This document shows, one piece after another, positions 37,515-49,606 of a stretch of 64,000 nt of DNA. The stretch is from Amia ocellicauda (taxonomy: Eukaryota > Chordata > Actinopteri > Amiiformes > Amiidae). A program made the translations under genes and the position numbers. The first letter of the stretch is position 1, and each line of letters starts with the position of its first letter. Under the pieces are notes generated by a model. That model had not been told where the DNA came from, did not search any database, and saw only the letters and a program-made list of their open reading frames with translations. The stretch is taken from NCBI RefSeq assembly GCF_036373705.1, contig NC_089869.1:4091676-4155675 (forward strand), read 5' to 3'.

Positions 37515-40500
37515 AAGGCACATCTCTGTACTACTTTAAAAACAAATGCTGGACCTCTGTCATTCGGACCCAGGTCTTTCCTAGAATGGATCCATCCAGC
37601 CAGCCATCCATCATCCCTTTGATTATTTATGTCTGTCTATTACTAACGGTCATTCGTTTACACTCTACGATGCAGAGAAAGCGTGCATGCATCAGAAACT
37701 GGCAAACGTCAGCGGTAACACGCAACGTGGTGGACCCCAGTGCTTTGAGCAACTAAGCCATGGCGCCAAGGCGCAACTCTGTACTACTGCAGAAGCAAAT
37801 GGTGGACCTCTGTCATTCGGACCCAGGTCTTCCCTAGAATGGATCCATCCAGCAAACCTCCCTTTGATATTTATGTCTGTCTATCACTAACGGTCATTCG
37901 GTTACACTCTACGATGCAGAGAAGGCGTGCTTGCAACAGAAACTGGCAATCTGCAGCGGTAACGCGCAACGTGGTGGACCCCAGTGCTTTGACCTACTAA
38001 GCCATGGCGCCAAGGCGTAACTCTGTTCAACTGTAAAAGCAAATGGTGGACCTCTGTCTTTCGGACCCAGGTCTTTCCAAGAATGGATCCATCCAGCCAT
38101 CCTCCCTTTGATATTTATGTCTGTCTATCAATAACGGTCAATCGTTTACACTCTACGATGCAGAGAAGGCGTGCTTGCAACAGAAACAGGCAAACTGCAG
38201 CGGTAACGCGCAACGTGGTGGACCCCAGTGCTTCGACCTACTAAGCCATGGCGCCAAGGCGTTACTCTGTACTACTGTAAAAGCAAATGGTGGACCTCTG
38301 TCTTTCGGACCCAGGTCTTTCCAAGAATGGATCCATCCAGCCATCCATCCTCCCTTTGATTATTTATGTCTGTCTATCACTAACGGTCATTCTTATACAC
38401 TCTACGATGCAGAGAAAGCGTGCATGCATTAGAAACAGGCAAACTGCAGCGGTAACGCGCAACGTGGTGGACCCCAGTGCTTTGACAAACTAAGCCATGG
38501 CGCCAAGGCGCAACTCTGTACTACTGTAAAAGCAAATGGTGGACCTCTGTCATTCGGACCCAGGTCTTTCCTAGGATGGATCCATCAAGCCATCCTCCCT
38601 TTGATATTTATGTCTGTCTATCACTAACGGTCATTCGTTTACACTCTACGATGCAGAGAAGGCGTGTATGCATCAGAAACTGGCAAACGTCAGTGGTAAC
38701 ACGCAACGTGGTGGACCCCAGTGCTTTGACCAACTAAGCCATGGCACCAAGGCGCAACTCTGTACTACTGTAAAAGCAAATGGTGGACCTCTGTCATTCG
38801 GACCCAGGTCTTTCCAAGAATGGATCCATCCAGCCATCCATCATCCCTTTGATTATTTATGTCTGTCTATCACTAACGGTCATTCTTATACACTCTACGA
38901 TGCAGAGAAAGCGTGCATGCATAAGAAACAGGCAAACTGCAGCGGTAACGCGCAACGTGGTGGACCCCAGTGCTTTGACCAACTAAGCCATGGCGCCAAG
39001 GCACAACTCTGTACTACTGTAAAAGCAAATGCTAGACCTCTGTCATTCGGACCCAGGTCATTCCTAGGATGGATCCATCAAGCCATCCTCCCTTTGATAT
39101 TTATGTCTGTCTATCACTAACGGTCATTCGTTTACACTCTACGATGCAGAGAAGGCGTGTATGCATCAGAAACTGGCAAACGTCAGTGGTAACACGCAAC
39201 GTGGTGGACCCCAGTGCTTTGACCAACTAAGCCATGGCGCCAAGGCACAACTCTGTACTACTGTAAAAGCAAATGCTAGACCTCTGTCATTCGGACCCAG
39301 GTCTTTCCAAGAATGGATCCATCCAGCCATCCATCATCCCTTTAATTATTTATGTCTGTCTATCACTAACGGTCATTCGTTTACACTATACGATGCAGAG
39401 AAGGCGTGCTTGCAACAGAAACTGGCAAACGTCAGCGGTAACACGCAACGTGGTGGACCCCAGTGCTTTGAGCAACTAAGCCATGGCGCCAAGGCGCAAC
39501 TCTGTACTACTGCAGAAGCAAATGGTGGACCTCTGTCATTCGGACCCAGGTCTTCCCTAGAATGGATCCATCCAGCAAACCTCCCTTTGATATTTATGTC
39601 TGTCTATCACTAACGGTCATTCGGTTACACTCTACGATGCAGAGAAGGCGTGCTTGCAACAGAAACTGGCAATCTGCAGCGGTAACGCGCAACGTGGTGG
39701 ACCCCAGTGCTTTGACCTACTAAGCCATGGCGCCAAGGCGTAACTCTGTTCAACTGTAAAAGCAAATGGTGGACCTCTGTCTTTCGGACCCAGGTCTTTC
39801 CAAGAATGGATCCATCCAGCCATCCTCCCTTTGATATTTATGTCTGTCTATCAATAACGGTCAATCGTTTACACTCTACGATGCAGAGAAGGCGTGCTTG
39901 CAACAGAAACAGGCAAACTGCAGCGGTAACGCGCAACGTGGTGGACCCCAGTGCTTCGACCTACTAAGCCATGGCGCCAAGGCGTTACTCTGTACTACTG
40001 TAAAAGCAAATGGTGGACCTCTGTCTTTCGGACCCAGGTCTTTCCAAGAATGGATCCATCCAGCCATCCATCCTCCCTTTGATTATTTATGTCTGTCTAT
40101 CACTAACGGTCATTCTTATACACTCTACGATGCAGAGAAAGCGTGCATGCATTAGAAACAGGCAAACTGCAGCGGTAACGCGCAACGTGGTGGACCCCAG
40201 TGCTTTGACAAACTAAGCCATGGCGCCAAGGCGCAACTCTGTACTACTGTAAAAGCAAATGGTGGACCTCTGTCATTCGGACCCAGGTCTTTCCTAGGAT
40301 GGATCCATCAAGCCATCCTCCCTTTGATATTTATGTCTGTCTATCACTAACGGTCATTCGTTTACACTCTACGATGCAGAGAAGGCGTGTATGCATCAGA
40401 AACTGGCAAACGTCAGTGGTAACACGCAACGTGGTGGACCCCAGTGCTTTGACCAACTAAGCCATGGCACCAAGGCGCAACTCTGTACTACTGTAAAAGC

Positions 40501-41203
40501 AAATGGTGGACCTCTGTCATTCGGACCCAGGTCTTTCCAAGAATGGATCCATCCAGCCATCCATCATCCCTTTGATTATTTATGTCTGTCTATCACTAAC
40601 GGTCATTCTTATACACTCTACGATGCAGAGAAAGCGTGCATGCATAAGAAACAGGCAAACTGCAGCGGTAACGCGCAACGTGGTGGACCCCAGTGCTTTG
40701 ACCAACTAAGCCATGGCGCCAAGGCACAACTCTGTACTACTGTAAAAGCAAATGCTAGACCTCTGTCATTCGGACCCAGGTCATTCCTAGGATGGATCCA
40801 TCAAGCCATCCTCCCTTTGATATTTATGTCTGTCTATCACTAACGGTCATTCGTTTACACTCTACGATGCAGAGAAGGCGTGTATGCATCAGAAACTGGC
40901 AAACGTCAGTGGTAACACGCAACGTGGTGGACCCCAGTGCTTTGACCAACTAAGCCATGGCGCCAAGGCACAACTCTGTACTACTGTAAAAGCAAATGCT
41001 AGACCTCTGTCATTCGGACCCAGGTCTTTCCAAGAATGGATCCATCCAGCCATCCATCATCCCTTTAATTATTTATGTCTGTCTATCACTAACGGTCATT
41101 CGTTTACACTATACGATGCAGAGAAGGCGTGCTTGCAACAGAAACTGGCAAACGTCAGCGGAAACACGCAACATGGTGGACCCCAGTCACAACTGCTGCG
41201 CCT
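37515..41203. repeat. Satellite run J: about 15 units with a 1,723-bp internal duplication
   Basis: About 37,700-39,400 recurs at 39,430-41,130 with a period of 1,723 bp (seven units). The copies share even rare variants such as GTCAATCG, the CATTAG in the unit following a 249-bp unit, and AGGTCATTCC. This is one of the most recent events in the array. Confidence 0.93.
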
Positions 41204-41223
41204 GTCTCTGTGGCGCAATCGGA

Positions 41224-41270
<47 letters not shown>

Positions 41271-41277
41271 AGGGACG
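41204..41277 (+). tRNA. tRNA-Asn (GTT), copy 9
   Basis: Full cloverleaf with the TTCAAGC T loop. It is the last complete tRNA-Asn in the window. Confidence 0.95.
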
Positions 41278-41447
41278 TCCGTCTACTTCTTACCTCATTG
41301 CTTCCATTCGTGGTGTGATACCTGGACCTCTGCTTTATAATCTCCTGTCCAAGAAACATCGCCTCATGCAGTAACAATGGCTACGATGCCAAAAACTTAA
41401 ACTTGCCCCACAGTCTTGCTGTACATAGCCTCTGCCTCCTTCAGGCC

Positions 41448-41521
41448 AGGCACCGCTGGGATTTGAACCCAGGATTTCCTGTTTACGAGACAGGCGCTTT
41501 CACCAGCTAAGCCACGGCGCC
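41448..41521 (-). tRNA. tRNA-Thr (CGT), copy 11
   Basis: Complete, same as copy 2. The spacer T5 that may serve as terminator is kept (CCAAAAAC on +). Confidence 0.95.
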
Positions 41522-41598
41522 AGAGCTTGCTGCACCCACCCTTTCCTAGTTTCATACCAATTCAGTGGCTGCTACCGTTTACCTACTATATGTTCCAC

Positions 41599-41701
41599 GC
41601 ATCCATCCAACCAACTATCCACCCATCCATCCATCCATCCATCTATCTATCTATCCTTCTATCTATCTGTCTGTCTATCTACCTATCTCTCTGTCTTTCT
41701 A
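41599..41701. repeat. CATC/TATC microsatellite tract, block 11
   Basis: Same tract, with a longer CATC run. Confidence 0.85.
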
Positions 41702-41832
41702 CAGCTAGCACTCACTTGCTTACGCTTGCGGACAAAGCAAGAAGTGTGCGTTCAACAGGATCTGACAGCGGAAAAAGATTTACAGGAAGATGTAGACAGC
41801 ACTGACAAGTGCAACAAACATTGGGCGGTGTC

Positions 41833-41906
41833 CGTCTCTGTGCGGCAATGGCATTTTCGCCATCGGACCTAAAGCCAAAGGTGGCCGCGCGAAGCCTACA
41901 CAGGGA
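41833..41906 (+). pseudogene. Decayed tRNA-Asn relic
   Basis: Same relic, GCGCGAAGCC version. Confidence 0.7.
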
Positions 41907-42075
41907 AGTCTTTGTCGTCCTGACCTTATTCTTTAAATACAGGGTTCTGGGAAGATGACTTTCTGCTTTACTCTCTCAGTGGAAGGGATATATCATTCCG
42001 GGCCGTGACGAGAGGCAATCTTGCAAAATCCTGGAAGGGGAGTCCTTAGCATGTACCCTAACATGAACAAAGCTG

Positions 42076-42149
42076 AGGCACCACTGGGATTTGAACCCAG
42101 GATCTCCTGTTTACTAGACAGGTGCTTTGACCAACTAAGCCATGGCGCC
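42076..42149 (-). tRNA. tRNA-Thr (AGT), copy 9
   Basis: Same as copy 1. Intact A and B boxes. Confidence 0.96.
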
Positions 42150-45100
42150 AAGGCACAACTCTGTACTACTTTAAAAGCAAATGCTGGACCTCTGTCATTC
42201 GGACCCAGGTCTTTCCTAGAATGGATCCATCCAGCCAGCCATCCATCCTCCCTTTGATTATTTATGTCTGTCTATCACTAACGGTCATTCGTTTACACTC
42301 TACGATGCAGAAAAAGCGTGCATGCATCAGAAACTGGCAAACGTCAGCGGTAACATGCAACGTGGTGGACCCCAGTGCTTTGACCAACTAAGCCATGGCG
42401 CCAAGGCGTAACTCTGTACTACTGTAAAAGCAAATGGTGGACCTCTGTCTTTTGGACCTAGGTCTTCCAAGAATGGATCCATCCAGCCATCCTCCCTTTG
42501 ATATTTATGTCTGTCTATCACTAACGGTCATTCGTTTACACTCTACGATGCAGAGAAGGCGTGCTTGCAACAGAAACAGGCAAACTGCAGCGGTAACGCG
42601 CAACGTGGTGGACCCCAGTGCTTTGACCTACTAAGCCATGGCGCCAAGGCACAACTCTGTACTACTTTAAAAGCAAATGCTGGACCTCTGTCATTCGGAC
42701 CCAGGTCTTTCCTAGAATGGATCCATCCAGCCAGCCATCCATCATCCCTTTGATTATTTATGTCTGTCTATCACTAACGGTCATTCGTATACACTCTACG
42801 ATGCAGAGAAAGCGTGCATGCATAAGAAACTGGCAAACGTCAGCGTTAACGCGCAACGTGGTGGACCCCAGTGCTTTGACCTACTAAGCCACGGCGCCAA
42901 GGCGTAACTCTGTACTACTGTAAAAGCAAATGGTGGACCTCTGTCTTTTGGACCTAGGTCTTCCAAGAATGGATCCATCCAGCCATCCTCCCTTTGATAT
43001 TTATGTCTGTCTATCACTAACGGTCATTCGTTTACACTCTACGATGCAGAGAAGGCGTGCTTGCAACAGAAACAGGCAAACTGCAGCGGTAACGCGCAAC
43101 GTGGTGGACCCCAGTGCTTTGACCTACTAAGCCATGGCGCCAAGGCGTAACTCTGTACTACTGTAAAAGCAAATGGTGGACCTCTGTCTTTCTTACCCAG
43201 GTCTTTCCAAGAATGGATCCATCCAGCCATCCATCCTCCCTTTGATTATTTATGTCTGTCTATCACTAACGGTCATTCGTATACACTCTACGATGCAGAG
43301 AAAGCGCGCATGCATAAGAAACTGGCAAACGTCAGCGTTAACGCGCAACGTGGTGGACCCCAGTGCTTTGACCAACTAAGCCATGGTGCCAAGGCTCAAC
43401 TCTGTACTACTGTAAAAGCAAACGCTAGACCTCTGTCATTCGGACCCAGTTCTTTCCAAGAATGGATCCATCCAGCCATCCTCCCTTTGATATTTATGTC
43501 TGTCTATCACTAACGGTCATTCGTTTACACTCTACGATGCAGAGAAGGTGTGTATCAATCAGAAACTGGCAAACGTCAGTGGTAACACGCAACGTGGTGG
43601 ACCCCAGTGCTTTAACCTACTAAGCCATGGCGCCAAGGCACAACTCTGTACTACTTTAAAAGCAAATGCTGGACCTCTGTCATTCGGACCCAGGTCTTTC
43701 CTAGAATGGATCCATCCAGCCAGCCATCCATCATCCCTTTGATTATTTATGTCTGTCTATCACTAACGGTCATTCGTATACACTCTACGATGCAGAGAAA
43801 GCGTGCATGCATAAGAAACTGGCAAACGTCAGCGTTAACGCGAAACGTGGTGGACCCCAGTGCTTTGACCAACTAAGCCATGGTGCCAAGGCGCAACTCT
43901 GTACTACTGTAAAAGCAAATGGTGGACCTCTGTCATTCGGACCCAGGTCTTTCCTAGAATGGATCCATCCAGCCAGCCATCCATCATCCCTTTGATTATT
44001 TATGTCTGTCTATCACTAACGGTCATTCGTATACACTCTACGATGCAGAGAAAGCGTGCATGCATAAGAAACTGGCAAACGTCAGCGTTAACGCGAAACG
44101 TGGTGGACCCCAGTGCTTTGACCAACTAAGCCATGGTGCCAAGGCGCAACTCTGTACTACTGTAAAAGCAAATGGTGGAACTCTGTCATTCGGACCCAGG
44201 TCTTTCCAAAAATGGATCCATCCAGCCATCCTCCCTTTGATATTTATGTCTGTCTATCAATAACGGTCATTCGTTTACACTCTACGATGCAGAGAAGGCG
44301 TGCTTGCAACAGAAACAGGCAAACTGCAGCGGTAACGCGCAACGTGGTGGACCCCAGTGCTTTGACCAACTAAGCCATGGTGCCAAGGCGCAACTCTGAA
44401 CTACTGTAAAAGCAAATAGTGGAACTCTGTCATTCGGACCCAGGTCTTTCCAAGAATGGATCCATCCAGCCATCCTCCCTTTGATATTTATGTCTGTCTA
44501 TCAATAACGGTCATTCGTTTACACTCTACGATGCAGAGAAGGCGTGCTTGCAACAGAAACAGGCAAACTGCAGCGGTAACGCGCAACGTGGTGGGCCCCA
44601 GTGCTTTGACCTACTAAGCCATGGCGCCAAGGCGTAACTTTGTACTACTGTAAAAGCAAATGGTGGACCTCTGTCTTTCGGACCCAGGTCTTTCCAAAAA
44701 TGGATCCATCCAGCCATCCATCCTCTGATTATTTATATCTGTCTATCACTAACGGTCATTCGTATACACTCTACGATGCAGAGAAAGCGTGCATGCATAA
44801 GAAACAGGCAAACTGCAGCGGTAACGCGCAACGTGGTGGACCCCAGTGCTTTGACCTACTAAGCCATGGCGCCAAGGCGTAACTCTGTACTGCTGTAAAA
44901 GCAAATGGTGGACCTCTGTCTTTCGGACCCAGGTCTTTCCAAGAATGGATCCATCCAGCCATCCTCCCTTTGATATTTATGTCTGTCTATCAATAACGGT
45001 CATTCGTTAACACTCTACGATGCAGAGAAGGCGTGCTTGCAACAGAAACAGGCAAACTGCAGCGGTAACGCGCAACGTGGTGGACCCCAGTGCTTTGACC

Positions 45101-47186
45101 TACTAAGCCATGGCGCCAAGGCGTAACTCTGTACTACTGTAAAAGCAAATGGTGGACCTCTGTCTTTCGGACCCAGGTCTTTCCAAGAATTGATCCATCC
45201 AGCCAGCCATCCATCATCCCTTTGATTATTTATGTCTGTCTATTACTAACGGTCATTCGTTTACACTCTACGATGCAGAGAAAGCGTGCATGCATCAGAA
45301 ACTGGCAAACGTCAGCGGTAACACGCAACGTGGTGGACCCCAGTGCTTTGAGCAACTAAGCCATGGCGCCAAGGCGCAACTCTGTACTACTGCAGAAGCA
45401 AATGGTGGACCTCTGTCATTCGGACCCAGGTCTTTCCTAGAATGGATCCATCCAGCAAACCTCCCTTTGATATTTATGTCTGTCTATCACTAACGGTCAT
45501 TCGGTTACACTCTACGATGCAGAGAAGGCGTGCTTGCAACAGAAACTGGCAAACTGCAGCGGTAACGCGCAACGTGGTGGACCCAAGTGCTTTGACCTAC
45601 TAAGCCATGGCGCCAAGGCACAACTCTGTACTACTGCAGAAGCAAATGGTGGACCTCTGTCATTCGGACCCAGGTATTTCCAAGAATGGATCCATCCAGC
45701 CATCCATCCTCCCTTTGATTATTTATGTCTGTCTATCACTAACGGTCATTCGTATACACTCTACGATGCAGAGAAAGCGTGCTGGCAATAGAAACTGGCA
45801 AACGTCAGCGGTAACACGCAACGTGGTGGACCCCAGTGCTTTGACCAACTAAGCCATGGCGCCAAGGCGCAACTCTGTACTACTGCAGAAGCAAATGGTG
45901 GACCTCTGTCAATCGGACCCAGGTCTTTCCTAGAATGGATCCATCCAGCCATCCTCCCTTTGATATTTATGTCTGTCTATCAATAACGGTCATTCGTTTA
46001 CACTCTACAATGCAGAGAAGGCGTGCTTGGAACAGAAACAGGCAAACTGCAGCGGTAACGCGCAACGTGGTGGACCCCAGTGCTTTGACCAACTAAGCCA
46101 TGGTGCCAAGGCGCAACTCTGAACTACTGTAAAAGCAAATGGTGGAACTCTGTCATTCGGACCCAGGTCTTTCCAAGAATGGATCCATCCAGCCATCCTC
46201 CCTTTGATATTTATGTCTGTCTATCAATAACGGTCATTCGTTTACTCTCTACGATGCAGAGAAGGCGTGCTTACAACAGAAACTGGCAAACTGCAGCGGT
46301 AACACGCAATGTAGTGGACCCCAGTGCTTTGACCAACTAAGCCATGGCGCCAAGGCACAACTCTGTTCTACTGTAAAAGCTAATGCTAGACCTCTGTCAT
46401 TCGGACCCAGGTCTTTCATAGGATGGATCCATCAAGCCATCATCCCTTTGATATTTATGTCTGTCTATCAATAACGGTCATTCGTTAACACTCTACGATG
46501 CAGAGAAGGCGTGCTTGCAACAGAAACAGGCAAACTGCAGCGGTAACGCGCAACGTGGTGGACCCCAGTGCTATGACCTACTAAGCCATGGCGCCAAGGC
46601 GTAACTCTGTACTACTGTAAAAGCAAATGGTGGACCTCTGTCTTTCGGACCCAGGTCTTTCCAAGAATGGATCCATCCAGCCATCCTCCCTTTGATATTT
46701 ATGTCTGTCTATCAATAACGGTCATTCGTTTACACTCTACGATGCAGAGAAGGCGTGCTTGCAACAGAAACTGGCAAACTGCAGCGGTATCGCGCAACGT
46801 GGTGGACCCCAGTGCTTTGACCTACTAAGCCATGGTGCCAAGGCGCAACTCTGAACTACAGTAAAAGCAAATGGTGGAACTCTGTCATTCGGACCCAGGT
46901 CTTTCCAAGAATGGATCCATCCAGCCATCCTCCCTTTGATATTTATGTCTGTCTATCAATAACGGTCATTCGTTTACACTCTACGATGCAGAGAAGGCGT
47001 GCTTGCAACAGAAACTGGCAAACTGCAGCGGTAACACGCAACGTAGTGGACCCCAGTGCTTTGACCAACTAAGCCATGGCGCCAAGGCACAACTCTGTAC
47101 TACTGTGAAAGCAAATGCTAGACCTCTGTCATTCGGACCTAGGTCTTTCATAGGATGGATCCATCAAGCCATCCTCCCTTTGATAT
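42150..47186. repeat. Satellite run K: about 20 units, interrupted by an LTR element
   Basis: Mixed subfamilies. About 42,800-43,500 matches run D at offset 28,249. The final unit is cut after TTTGATAT, where the LTR element begins, so no tRNA-Asn leader follows it directly. Confidence 0.92.
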
Positions 47187-47858
47187 TGTAAGATATTATT
47201 TGTTAGAATATATTTTTCTATGGGATATTCTATACCATCTGGTTTGGTAGAGGAAACAGACCTCCTCCATTATATCTAAGTTCCCTGGTAGCCCTGGTAG
47301 CCCTGGTAACCCTATCTTTATGACCAGAGACCAAAAAGGGACCTGTCCTCTGATTGGCTCCTAGCCAAATTCAAAATGACCCCCACTTCTAAATTACTTT
47401 AGCATAAGGCACCCAAGTCATGGTGGTGGCAAAATGCTATTGGTTGGAAGGAAACCTTATACAAGGGAAAACAAAGAGAATTTGAGTTTCTCTTAACTTC
47501 TTCATCCTACAACGAGACATAAGACAGAGCTGGAGAGGTGAGACAGAGAGAGACACACCGCTTCCTGCCTGACCAGACTGGCCTATAAGCTGTACTGTGA
47601 GGAGAAAGAAGAAAATGGGTATTATCTGTTTCTCACTGTAATCCAGCAGAAGCTTAATATTACTTATTTTCAGTAATATAATTGAATGATATTAGTTTCC
47701 TATTTTTATCAAAATAAATGATTATTGCACATCTGTGACTTGACCGCATCTTGCCTCTAAAAAGAATCTTAAAAGAGAAATTAATTGACCTATGAGTTTT
47801 CAGTTCAACTATTTATTTAGATTGACTGGAAAACCAAGCATTTCCAAACTCTCTTACA
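47187..47858 (+). repeat. 5' LTR of the retrovirus-like element
   Basis: Begins TGTAAGA and ends TCTTACA, a perfect 7-bp inverted terminal repeat with the usual TG...CA. It contains an AATAAA at 47,713-47,718 and a small CCCTGGTAG tandem repeat near 47,285. Confidence 0.88.
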
Positions 47859-47861
47859 TAG

Positions 47862-47879
47862 TGGTGGCCAGTACGGGGA
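47862..47879 (+). other. Primer binding site, tRNA-Ile type
   Basis: TGGTGGCCAGTACGGGGA is complementary to the 3' end of a vertebrate tRNA-Ile(AAT) ending TCCCCGTACTGGCCA plus CCA. It lies 3 bp after the LTR end, as expected. The tRNA-Ile assignment is from memory of the family sequence. Confidence 0.75.
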
Positions 47880-48118
47880 TGATGACGGATATTTGCTACA
47901 TGTCACAGATTGCTCTGGAGTATTAATGTGCTTGCATTGACAGAATAGCGCTGTATATCCGACTTTGCCTGAAAGACGAACCTCGCGTAACGGTGTCGTC
48001 AGCAAAGCCAGGATTGTACGAACTGATCATTGACCTTTGGAGTGTGTAGTGATTTCAACTCCAAGGAGTAAAACCACATAAAGTGTGGGCGAGTGATTGA
48101 AAAGTTACGAAGACAAAC

Positions 48119-49606
48119 ATGGATCATCTGTGTCAGAAGGCAAGCCGGTGTGTCCATAAAGACCGAATTAAAAACGCCATAGCAAAGTGTGCGAGCACTT
48201 CATTACAGAACTTAGAGTCCTGTTTAGCGGAGTTAACAAACGAAAAAGTGAAGAAGTCACAACTGAAATTATCTGTTCTGTATGGGTTAGCTCAGTGTGT
48301 TAAGATCTTATCTGATCATTCTGCCGAGGTAGAAACTAAATTGAAACGTGTTAGCGATGATACATCTGCCCTGCTTTTACAAAATGCAGAGTTGAAACTT
48401 CAGATGCAGACAGTGAGCAATAATGCTGTGATCGCAGCTGCTGCCTGTTTCGATGAAGAGCAACGCAGATCTGACAATGAGAGTCTGAGAAAAGAGAATC
48501 GCACTTTACAGCAACAGTTGAATGATTGCCAGGCAGCTCTCAGACACACTGCGACCAAAGTTTCCCAAAGTAATCACACCGCATGTAAACAGCTAGTAAT
48601 GCGCTTAAAAACCAAACTAGGCATGAAAACTGCTACCATTGCAGCTGTCGGAGGTCCGTGTTGTCCTGAACTGGAGTCTGATGATGATGAATATTGGGAA
48701 GAGCTAGAGAGAGAGGCGTGGGACTGTGAATTCAATCCTGAATCCGCTCCCATCTGTGTGGTTCGCACTCGGGCTGCAGTGAAACGCAGGATGTTAAGGA
48801 CGAGCGACACAGAGCCGAGTCCAATACATGAAAGTACGAGAAGACGAAGTCATTCAGAAAGTACAGACAGCTCTGATGATCCTCAAGTCAGTAATGAGCC
48901 TCAGACAACTAAGCGTCTGACTGCTCTGGAACTGAGAGCATTCAAAGATGATTTGGGTCCAATTACTCTAGAGACAGATTTAGAGGAATTAATAATTCGA
49001 CTTTTATCTTGCATTCAGTTACACCCACAACTGAACGACCTGCATTAGAAAACAATAGTTTTAGCTGCATGTTCTCCAACTTTAAGATCCCTGTTAAGTG
49101 TTGATGAAGTGGGGAGAGCAAGTTCGTGGACTGAGGTCTTAGAGTTAATAAGCGAAGCTTGTGGCTGGGATGCAGCAGATTGGGGAAGTAAATTTTATTG
49201 TGCAACACAGAGAAAAGGTGAATATGTAAGGGCATATGCCCTGAGAAAACAAGCTCTCTATTTGTTTCTGGATACAATTGATGATGATATATATGATGAA
49301 CAGTTTAAGAAATCCTTTTTACATGGATTACACCCTGATTTGAAGGCAATCCTGGGCATCTCAGCTGATGCAACCGAGGATTGGGAGAATTTGTTTCCTA
49401 AAATTTGCAGAGCACAGGAATTAGTGAAAAAAGGAGCTTGGAAATGTGTTAAAATTGATAATAAGGGGAAAACTGAAAAAGAATCCCGTGAAAAACTATT
49501 CCAGGTCGAGGGGCCTCATGTTTTCTTAAACACTGAGCCTGAATATGGGCGTTGTCCCCCTCATAATCCTCACTGGGAAAAGAAACTGGGTTTAAGGGAG
49601 ACATGA
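48119..49606 (+). mobile_element. Gag-like region of the LTR element (fossil)
   Basis: The first part encodes a charged, leucine-rich segment with coiled-coil character and then an acidic stretch. The second part resembles a retroviral capsid C-terminal region, with a YVRAYALRKQ segment followed by FLHGLHPDLKAIL, similar in spacing to the major homology region. No zinc knuckle was seen. Assignment rests on position between the primer binding site and pol and on this weak similarity. Confidence 0.6.

Noticed and set aside
1-47186. CRISPR-like array
   Set aside because: Regular repeats, but with units of 244 bp and no short spacers, in a eukaryotic context.
588-47186. Satellite as a tRNA-derived SINE array
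   Set aside because: SINEs keep both A and B boxes, have a 3' tail and are dispersed with target duplications. Here the B box is missing and units are head-to-tail with a constant breakpoint.
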